37,061 bases of DNA. It comes from Synergistaceae bacterium (GTDB lineage Bacteria; Synergistota; Synergistia; Synergistales; Aminobacteriaceae). Where the stretch lies: the NCBI GenBank assembly GCA_031272035.1, contig JAISUO010000019.1:1-37061 (forward strand), written 5' to 3'. Below the pieces are notes generated by a model. The model made no database searches, was not told the origin of the DNA, and saw nothing but the letters and a program-made list of their open reading frames with translations. Both the position numbers and the translations under genes were made by a program. Shown piece by piece: positions 31,765-37,061 of this stretch (position 1 is its first letter; every line of letters begins with the position of its first letter).

Positions 31765-31785
31765 CTCATTCAGTTCTCATCAGTT
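31765..31785. repeat. 10-11-bp tandem duplication over a stop codon
   Basis: CTCATTCAGTT then CTCATCAGTT (one base shorter). The second copy contains the stop codon (31780-31782) of the minus-strand gene that follows. Confidence 0.65.
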
Positions 31786-32832
31786 GAGGGGACCGGTCGT
31801 TTTGACGACGATGTCCTTCAACTGGATGGGTTCCTTTTTGTTGTCCCTGACGACGCGAACCACGGCGTTCTTTTCCTGCAGGGAAATCACCCTGACCCTT
31901 CCCACCGTTCGGGGCATCACGACCACCGGATTTTCGGGATCGACGGTGACATAGGTGTCACTGCGCACCACGTCCAGAAGATCTCCCACGCGGATCGCGT
32001 CGCCGCGCCCCAGAGAGATGATATATTCCCTTTTCCTGCGGGTGGAGTCGGCCGTGGGGGAAATGATGCGTCCCACCGTGGAAAAACCCGGAGAGAAGCT
32101 GTCCGTGCCGTTCTCCGCCGCATCCGGCTCGTTGCGCCGAATGGCGTTGGAAACCTGTCCCATAGCCTGATGATAACCGTCCGCGATGGCGTTTTTGACG
32201 GCCTGCCAGTAGGGGGTGGGAGAAAACTGCTCCCAGGTGAGGTGGCTCATCTTCTGCCCCCTGTCGGGAACTTTCGTCAGTCCAAGAGCGTCAAAACCGT
32301 CCCGTACCGGAATGGGAAGGTTCACGATCAGGGCGTCGATCCAGAACAGCCCGCCGTCTCCGGGGTTGAAGGTATAGCGTTTGGAGCTTCCCGAAGCGAC
32401 CCGGGTCGCGAACTGTTCTCCGTTGACCGAGTCGAAGATCCGGAACCGCAGAGCGACCCTTCCCGATTCGAAGGACCCGGAAATCTCCCGCTCTTTCATG
32501 CTGGCGTCGTAAAGCTCCATCTGCAGCGCCATATCCTCGTCCCGGTAAGGCTGGTTCAGCCAGCGATTCATCCCGTTTTCATCGAGAACCGTGACGTCGA
32601 TCAGCGGTGAGGCGTAAAACAGCGAGGCCAGATATTCCGTCATTTTCTGTTCGAGAATACTGTAAGGATAATATTTGCTTTGCCAGACCTCCAGACTCGA
32701 ATGATTCTCCGTGGGAAAAAGCGCTACGGAAAGTCGGCGGGGTTCCTCCGCCGGCGCCGGAGACACGCCCGCTCCGAAAATCATCCACAACAGCCCCACA
32801 CACGCAATACAACCCTTTTTTCCCCAGTTCAC
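31780..32832 (-). CDS. exported protein, possibly CsgG/FlgT-like
   Basis: A 350-residue protein with a signal peptide (~1-28) and no lipobox. The N-terminal RLSVALFPTENHSSLEVW, ILEQKMTEYLASLFYASPLI and VLDENGMNRWL resemble the CsgG/LpoB-like fold of outer-membrane assembly proteins. The C-terminal GRGDAIRVGDLLDVVRSDTY and GRVRVISLQEKNAVVRVV resembles the small beta domain at the end of FlgT-type proteins. Both are weak by-eye matches. It is first of four exported genes and may scaffold the others in the envelope. The start is GTG 32832 with GGGAG 9 bases upstream. Confidence 0.7.
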   Translation of the reverse strand: MNWGKKGCIACVGLLWMIFGAGVSPAPAEEPRRLSVALFPTENHSSLEVWQSKYYPYSILEQKMTEYLASLFYASPLIDVTVLDENGMNRWLNQPYRDEDMALQMELYDASMKEREISGSFESGRVALRFRIFDSVNGEQFATRVASGSSKRYTFNPGDGGLFWIDALIVNLPIPVRDGFDALGLTKVPDRGQKMSHLTWEQFSPTPYWQAVKNAIADGYHQAMGQVSNAIRRNEPDAAENGTDSFSPGFSTVGRIISPTADSTRRKREYIISLGRGDAIRVGDLLDVVRSDTYVTVDPENPVVVMPRTVGRVRVISLQEKNAVVRVVRDNKKEPIQLKDIVVKTTGPLN

Positions 32833-32924
32833 CCGGCGTCACTCCCAAACTTCCGCTCTTCTGTCCGAAACATTGAACTTCGGGCATCTTCTCGAAACGC
32901 GATCTCAAATACACCGCTTCTTTT

Positions 32925-32932
32925 TTATCGGC
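32925..32932 (-). promoter_or_regulatory. possible sigma-28 -10 element before the exported-protein cluster
   Basis: GCCGATAA on the minus strand is the exact sigma-28 -10 consensus, about 93 bases before GTG 32832. The best -35 match, TCAAGGTT, is two bases too far. It overlaps a stretch that would need experimental support. Confidence 0.25.
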
Positions 32933-33069
32933 AGACGGCATCAGTAACCTTGAGGAAATACGAATCCATTTGGTATCATTCTTCGCCGTTACCCGGAAAT
33001 TTTAACAGGTATTTCGCGCCGAAAAAGGGGGAATTCTCGTGATTTCTGCAGGAAAAGCCCCGGAGATTC

Positions 33070-33097
33070 TTGACAATAATTCTTATGTGGTAATAAT
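33070..33097 (+). promoter_or_regulatory. promoter of dfx with PerR-box-like operator
   Basis: TTGACA (33070-33075), 16 bases, AATAAT (33092-33097), 5 of 6 at the -10 with TG one base upstream of the TAATAA. TGACAAT-A-ATTCTTA (33071-33085) matches the PerR box TTATAAT-N-ATTATAA at 10 of 14 positions and covers the -35, where a repressor would block polymerase. Confidence 0.5.
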
Positions 33098-33136
33098 AGA
33101 GAGGTCCTTAACGGACAGACAGGAGGGGTTTATCCA

Positions 33137-33502
33137 ATGGAAAAACTTGATATTTACAAATGTGAACTTTGCGGCAACATGGTGGAAGTCCTTCACGTGG
33201 GGGGCGGCCCCCTGGCGTGCTGCGGGCAGCCGATGAAAAAACTCACGGAAAATGTCGCTGACGCCGCTCAGGAGAAGCACGTTCCCGTATTTGACGGAGA
33301 CAGGGTGAAGGTTGGGAACGTGGCGCATCCCATGCAGGCCGATCATTTTATCGAGTGGATAGAGGTTATCGGCGACGGTGAGGTATACCGCCGTTTTCTT
33401 TCGCCGGAGGCGGCTCCGGAAGCCGTTTTCGACAAACCGTCGGGAAATGTTTATGCCAGGGAATACTGCAATAAGCATGGTCTTTGGAAAGGAGTGAAGT
33501 AG
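33137..33502 (+). CDS. dfx: desulfoferrodoxin / superoxide reductase (2Fe-SOR)
   Basis: A 121-residue class I superoxide reductase. It reduces superoxide to hydrogen peroxide in the cytosol without making oxygen, the usual defence of anaerobes. The N-terminal desulforedoxin-type Fe(Cys)4 site is complete (Cys9, Cys12, Cys28, Cys29). The catalytic Fe site has His48, His64, His70, His114 and Cys111, with the Glu46-Lys47 pair before His48. GGAGGGG is 7 bases before the ATG. Ferritin follows after 4 bases, so iron storage and oxygen defence are co-expressed. Confidence 0.96.
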   Translation: MEKLDIYKCELCGNMVEVLHVGGGPLACCGQPMKKLTENVADAAQEKHVPVFDGDRVKVGNVAHPMQADHFIEWIEVIGDGEVYRRFLSPEAAPEAVFDKPSGNVYAREYCNKHGLWKGVK

Positions 33503-33506
33503 TTCC

Positions 33507-33998
33507 ATGTCAGCAATAAGTCCGAAAATGGCGGCCAGCATTAATGACCAGATCAAAGCCGAACTGGAATCGTCCTATCTTTACCTCGCCATGTCGACGT
33601 ATCTGGAGGATCAGAACCTGAAGGGAATGGCCCACTGGCTGCGCACGCAGGCCAAAGAAGAACTGGGGCACGTGGAGAAACTGATGCACTATCTCTCCGA
33701 ACGCGGAGTGCGAGTCCTGCTGGATGCGCTGGCGAAACCCAAAGCGGAGTTCGACGGGCCTCTGGGCGTATTCAGGGCCGTTCTCGCTCACGAGCGGGCC
33801 GTGACCGAGCGTTTATCCAAAATGATGGACCTGGCCATTGAGGAGAAGGACCACATGACCGCCGCAACTCTGCGCTGGTTCATCGAAGAGCAGATCGAGG
33901 AGGAATCCAGCCCGGAAGACATCGTGAAAAAACTGGAATTTGTTGGCACTTCCAACACGAGCGTCTATCTTCTGGACAAGGAACTGGCTCAGCGCTGA
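33507..33998 (+). CDS. ferritin (FtnA type)
   Basis: A 163-residue non-haem ferritin. Four-helix subunits form a 24-mer that oxidises Fe2+ and stores it as a mineral core. Ferroxidase-centre residues are in place by comparison with E. coli FtnA: Glu19, Glu52, His55, Glu97, Gln129 and Glu132. The C-terminal LLDKELAQR is the short fifth helix. It is 4 bases downstream of the superoxide reductase gene, and removing free iron limits Fenton chemistry from the peroxide that enzyme makes. AAAGGAG lies rather far (13 bases) upstream. Confidence 0.95.
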   Translation: MSAISPKMAASINDQIKAELESSYLYLAMSTYLEDQNLKGMAHWLRTQAKEELGHVEKLMHYLSERGVRVLLDALAKPKAEFDGPLGVFRAVLAHERAVTERLSKMMDLAIEEKDHMTAATLRWFIEEQIEEESSPEDIVKKLEFVGTSNTSVYLLDKELAQR

Positions 33999-34000
33999 CG

Positions 34001-34150
34001 ATGCACTGGAGAAGGGGAGCAGTCCCTGGGGTTGTTTCCTTTCTCCAGGGGAATTCCGGGGGGCAGTGGACCGCCGATTTTGCGGAGCGACAGCCGTGAA
34101 ACGACGCAGGCTCCGTCCTTGGGTTCCGGTCGGTTTTTTCCGAGATCTTC
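34001..34150 (+). ncRNA. structured intergenic region, candidate RNA element
   Basis: Three possible stems follow the ferritin gene: CTGGAGAAGG with CCTTTCTCCAG (34006-34015 / 34038-34048, one bulge), CCGC with GCGG (about 34071-34085), and CGGAGC with GCTCCG (about 34083-34117) enclosing CAGCCGTGAAACGACG. A run of six T lies at the end, 15-20 bases before the next start. GAAGGGGAGCAG recalls the opening of Mn2+ (yybP-ykoY) riboswitches, but the rest does not fit well. It may be a riboswitch-like leader, a 3' element of ferritin, or chance GC-rich pairing. Confidence 0.3.
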
Positions 34151-34153
34151 TGT

Positions 34154-34936
34154 ATGAATGACGTTCAGCTGAAAGCTCTGCTGGATGGACTTTATTTCGT
34201 CTACAACCGGCGGGAACTGGTACGGCCTGACCCTCTCGTTTTTCTCTACGATTACGAGAATCTTCGGGACAGGGAAATTGTTGGGCTGATTGCGTCCAGC
34301 CTGGCTTATGGTCGTGTTGCCCAGATTCTGAAGAGCGTACAAACCATCCTGACGCTCATGGGAAGCCATCCCCGGCGTTTTTTGGAGCGTCGCGCCTCCA
34401 GCCTGAAAAATCTTTTGGGGGACTTCCGCCATCGTTTCACCAGGGGGGAACAGGTGGCCGCCCTTCTGGAGCGGACGGCGGAGGTTCTGCGGAGCCAGGG
34501 CTCTCTCGAAGCGTTTATGGGGGACTGCGTTCAAAAGGGCGGCGGCCTTCTGGAGGGGCTGAACCTTTTTTCCCGGACGCTGGAGCCGAAACGCCCCGGC
34601 TTTTCGCTTCTGACCGCGCCGGAGGACGGAAGCGCCTGTAAGCGTCTGCTGCTTTGGCTGAAATGGATGGTTCGACGGGACGAAGTTGATCCCGGAGGGT
34701 GGACTGTTCTTTCCCCCCGGGATCTGCTCATGCCCACGGACACCCATATTCATCGCATTGCGCTTCGCTTTGGCCTGACAAACCGCAGGCAGGCCGACCT
34801 CCGAACCGTTCTCGAAATCACCAGGGGTTTCGCCGCCCTGTATCCCCAGGACCCCACCCGCTGCGATTTTGTCCTGAGCCGCTTCGGCATCCGTTCCGGC
34901 CTCTCCATCGACGACCTGCCTCTTCCGTCCGACTGA
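34154..34936 (+). CDS. TIGR02757-family protein
   Basis: A 260-residue soluble protein of the TIGR02757 (DUF2400) family. The pattern PDPLVFLYDYENLRDREIVG, LIASSLAYGRVAQILKSVQT, LGDFRHRFTRGEQVAALL and the C-terminal MPTDTHIHRIALRFGLTNR, YPQDPTRCDFVLSRFGI are typical. The C-terminal part has an HhH-GPD-like arrangement (helices with DTHIHR), suggesting a relation to DNA glycosylase folds, but no activity is established. The ribosome-binding site is weak. Its stop codon lies in a tandem repeat and its end is only 17 bases from the end of the convergent oxidoreductase gene. Confidence 0.85.
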   Translation: MNDVQLKALLDGLYFVYNRRELVRPDPLVFLYDYENLRDREIVGLIASSLAYGRVAQILKSVQTILTLMGSHPRRFLERRASSLKNLLGDFRHRFTRGEQVAALLERTAEVLRSQGSLEAFMGDCVQKGGGLLEGLNLFSRTLEPKRPGFSLLTAPEDGSACKRLLLWLKWMVRRDEVDPGGWTVLSPRDLLMPTDTHIHRIALRFGLTNRRQADLRTVLEITRGFAALYPQDPTRCDFVLSRFGIRSGLSIDDLPLPSD

Positions 34937-34951
34937 ACATATCCGACTGAA
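34928..34951. repeat. 14-bp-period tandem duplication over a stop codon
   Basis: TCCGACTGAA is repeated at a distance of 14 bases (34928-34937 and 34942-34951). The first copy contains the TGA stop of the TIGR02757 gene; the spacer fills the gap between two convergent genes. Confidence 0.8.
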
Positions 34952-34953
34952 GT

Positions 34954-36561
34954 TCAGGGCTGAACTGTTGCCTTCAGCGTCTCCGCGACGGCATTTTCTC
35001 CTTTCAGCATTTTGGCGAAGGTCGCCTCGATTTTTTCTCCCAGACCTGCTTTGTACAGGTCCACACCGAACAGCGCGGGGTTGGAGAGAAAAGGACGCAG
35101 CCGTCCGGCGGCCGTTTCGGGAGAACCGATTCTTACGCCTTCCAGTCCCTTCTTCAGCTCCGGCAGCATGGGGTCGTCGCTGATTTTCATGGGGCGCAGT
35201 CTGTCGTCCAGGCCCAACAGATAACGGAACCAGGCCGCGATGACGAAGGGGATGCCGACGAGGTCCTTCATGTCCAGGTCGGGGCGCTTCATCCAGGCCT
35301 TGATCGTTTCGCCGTAACGGATGGGGATTTTCTGGCTGGAATCGGTGGCGATACGCTGGGGAGTGTCGGGAATGAAGGGGTTGGGGAATCGATCTTCCAG
35401 CACCTCGCGAATAAAGTCCTTTGGCCTGAAAATACCGGGGTTCACGACCACCGGCATTCCTTCGGCGTATCCGATGCGCTCCACCAGCGCCTTCAGGAGA
35501 GGATCTTTCATCTCGGAGGAGATGGTCGTGTACCCCAAAAGACAGCCGCAGATCGCCAGTGCCGTGTGCAGGGGGTTGAGGCAGGTGGTGACTTTCATTC
35601 GCTCCACGTCGTTCACCGTCTTCCTGTCCACGAAATACACTCCGGCCTCCTGAAGCGGCGGCCGGCCGGCGGGAAAACTGTCCTCCACCACGAGATATTC
35701 GGGAACTTCGGCGTTGACGAAGGGGGCGATATAGGTTCCCTTCTCCGTAACCAGAAGCTCCATGCCCTCCACACCCTTTTTTGTCAGGTATTCGCTGACC
35801 TCGGCGGAGGGGCGCGGGGTGATTTTGTCGATCATGCTCCAGGGGAAGGAAACCCGCTTCTCGTCCTCCAGGAAGGCGATGAAATCTTTTTCGGCGAATC
35901 CCTTCTCCACCCAGGCACGAGCCACGGTCAGCACGGCATTGCGCAGTTTTTCGCCGTTATGACTGCAGTTGTCCAGGCTGAGCAGCGCCAGCGGAGCGGC
36001 TCCGGCTCGAAAACGCTCCAGCATCAGGGTGGCCGCCAGAGACATGGTGTGCCGGGCGCTTTCCGGACCTTCGGCCATTTCCCGTTTTACCTGCTCCTGC
36101 AGCTCTCCTTTCAGATCCGTCAGGGCGTAACCTTTTTCGGTGATGCAGAAACTCATGATCTGCAGCTCCGGAAATCTGACGATTTCCTCCAGGCGTTTCC
36201 TTCCGGTCCGTCCCTCCAGCGACTCGGCGATGGAAGCCACCAGCTCTGTCACAATGTCTCCGTTTGGCTTCAGGGATGCCACCAGGGTCAGGTTGTCGTG
36301 GGGCCTGTAGACTTTTTCGATGATTTCATGGTCGTAGGGGGCCACCGCGATAATTCCGGAGTCGGTCTTTCCTTCATTCAGCAGTTGCTGCTGCAGCCTG
36401 GCGATATAGGCCCGAAAGATGTTTCCCGCCCCAAAATGCAGCCATCGTGGATGTTTCATGGTTTCTTCGACCACAGCGGCGTAATTGTACGCAGGCATCG
36501 CAATTCCCGCGGCTTCCCATTCGGATTTTCTCACCAGATCGTTTCGGTTCAGTCGCAACAT
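34954..36561 (-). CDS. mannitol dehydrogenase-family oxidoreductase
   Basis: A 535-residue polyol-specific long-chain dehydrogenase, NAD(P)-dependent. WLHFGAGNIFRAYIA (40-54) is the nucleotide-binding start, LDNCSHNGEKL (196-206) is conserved, and the catalytic pattern Lys323-x5-Asn329-x2-His332 (KVTTCLNPLHT) is complete. Family members act on mannitol, fructuronate or tagaturonate; it could be a hexuronate reductase of the UxaB/UxuB kind, but no uronate isomerase or dehydratase neighbour is present to decide. The ATG is preceded by GGAGGAGG at 9-10 bases. Confidence 0.9.
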   Translation of the reverse strand: MLRLNRNDLVRKSEWEAAGIAMPAYNYAAVVEETMKHPRWLHFGAGNIFRAYIARLQQQLLNEGKTDSGIIAVAPYDHEIIEKVYRPHDNLTLVASLKPNGDIVTELVASIAESLEGRTGRKRLEEIVRFPELQIMSFCITEKGYALTDLKGELQEQVKREMAEGPESARHTMSLAATLMLERFRAGAAPLALLSLDNCSHNGEKLRNAVLTVARAWVEKGFAEKDFIAFLEDEKRVSFPWSMIDKITPRPSAEVSEYLTKKGVEGMELLVTEKGTYIAPFVNAEVPEYLVVEDSFPAGRPPLQEAGVYFVDRKTVNDVERMKVTTCLNPLHTALAICGCLLGYTTISSEMKDPLLKALVERIGYAEGMPVVVNPGIFRPKDFIREVLEDRFPNPFIPDTPQRIATDSSQKIPIRYGETIKAWMKRPDLDMKDLVGIPFVIAAWFRYLLGLDDRLRPMKISDDPMLPELKKGLEGVRIGSPETAAGRLRPFLSNPALFGVDLYKAGLGEKIEATFAKMLKGENAVAETLKATVQP

Positions 36562-36670
36562 CGCTCAAGTCCTCCTCCTGTCGAACGGGCTCGTTTTTTA
36601 CATCCGTTTTTTTCGCGCAGAGACTCCGGCGTTTCGCGTCGCATCATTTTCCCGCTCTGCGCTTCTTCTC

Positions 36671-36696
36671 TCATTATACGAATTCATTATACGAAA
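36671..36696. repeat. 13-bp tandem duplication
   Basis: TCATTATACGAAT followed directly by TCATTATACGAAA, one mismatch, in the 276-bp gap upstream of the oxidoreductase gene and of the right-edge gene. Confidence 0.8.
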
Positions 36697-36837
36697 AATA
36701 TGGAAATGAAAAATTTACCAGATGAAAAAATTATAAAGCCTCGTGTAAAAGCCTGATCTGAGAAGAATTCCGAGTAAATGACGGAGGCAAATTCTTCAGA
36801 GCGGATAAAAAATGAAACCACGAGGAGATGAGAGTTT

Positions 36838-37061
36838 GTGACGAGGACAGATATTTTCAATCACGCCGAGGCGGCAGAAGGCAGCGGCGCCGGAAAGCAG
36901 GAATACTTCGATCATGACGGACTCTGGAAAGACCTGATCGATCGATTCTTTTACCTTCTGCTGAAACGGGCAATTCCGGAACTGTACGCCGCGGCCGATA
37001 CGAATGTGAAACAAAAATTTTTGGATAAGGAGTTTCGCGACATCCTGAACACCGGAGATCC
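36838..37061 (+). CDS. Rpn / DUF4351-like protein, 5' part only
   Basis: Runs off the right edge; 74 codons are visible. GTG 36838 has GAGGAG about 9 bases upstream. The start EYFDHDGLWKDLIDRFFYLL, then LLKRAIPELYAAADT and FLDKEFRDILNTGD is the N-terminus of the Rpn-type (recombination-promoting nuclease / transposase-like) PD-(D/E)XK proteins that often carry a DUF4351 tail. These are common in multiple copies in gut Synergistota and cyanobacteria. The catalytic part is beyond the window, so activity cannot be judged. Confidence 0.7.
   Translation, partial: MTRTDIFNHAEAAEGSGAGKQEYFDHDGLWKDLIDRFFYLLLKRAIPELYAAADTNVKQKFLDKEFRDILNTGD

Larger units (their letters stand above)
32833..33136. other. 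divergent intergenic region, 304 bp
   Basis: Between the exported-protein cluster (minus) and the superoxide reductase gene (plus). The plus side has a good promoter overlapping a PerR-like site. The minus side has GCCGATAA (32932-32925), a perfect sigma-28 -10 without a well-spaced TAAA. Frames read across it on both strands have no ribosome-binding site and are not called. Confidence 0.5.

Noticed and set aside
34001-34150. A definite Mn2+ (yybP-ykoY) riboswitch
   Set aside because: Only the opening motif is similar; the pairing and second conserved loop could not be aligned, so it is reported only as a candidate structured RNA.

Overview
The window looks like chromosomal DNA of an anaerobic, amino-acid-fermenting, two-membraned bacterium of the phylum Synergistota. 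The main evidence is a large surface protein (1698-6656) ending in a Gly-Gly-Cys / hydrophobic / basic tail of the Synergist-CTERM type. Supporting evidence is an indolepyruvate:ferredoxin oxidoreductase pair, formate-tetrahydrofolate ligase, oxygen-defence proteins typical of anaerobes (superoxide reductase, ferritin), and an envelope glycosyltransferase cluster. Family assignments come from reading motifs by eye; no database search was run.

Layout. 1-1600: a coiled-coil PD-(D/E)XK-like protein and a FitA/FitB-type toxin-antitoxin pair. 1648-6656 (minus): the repeat-built surface protein. 6978-9403 (plus): iorA-iorB, then a lone pseudopilin-like gene whose 3' end overlaps a convergent gene. 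9851-13528 (minus): sugar-nucleotide epimerase, GT9 and GT4 glycosyltransferases and a small helical protein. 13716-18024 (plus): a secreted protein with a Gly/Ser/Trp-Asp tail, a TPR protein, a small GHKL ATPase, and fhs with a strong terminator. 18146-22435 (minus): AI-2E/PerM-type membrane protein and mfd.

22613-28084 (minus) holds flgC, flgB, codY, hslU, hslV and xerC. In transcription order this is xerC-hslV-hslU-codY-flgB-flgC, the order of the Bacillus codV-clpQ-clpY-codY-flgB-flgC region, but a terminator follows codY, another follows flgC, and mfd sits where fliE would be expected. CodY keeps an almost Bacillus-identical DNA-binding domain, while the positions of its branched-chain amino-acid pocket look replaced. 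28291-29481: patB-type aminotransferase. 29687-32832 (minus): four exported proteins, one a full-length paralogue of the secreted protein at 13716; both paralogues adjoin a TPR protein. 33137-34936 (plus): superoxide reductase, ferritin, a possibly structured RNA region and a TIGR02757-type protein. 34954-36561 (minus): a mannitol dehydrogenase-family oxidoreductase. 36838 to the right edge: the start of an Rpn/DUF4351-like protein.

The most unusual genome-level signal is that many of the longer gaps between genes contain a perfect or near-perfect direct tandem duplication of about 8-14 bp, several lying on a stop codon or just before a start codon. The best candidate for an undescribed system is the exported WYVTFDGYP family with its TPR partners. 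No tRNA, rRNA, CRISPR array or insertion sequence was seen.
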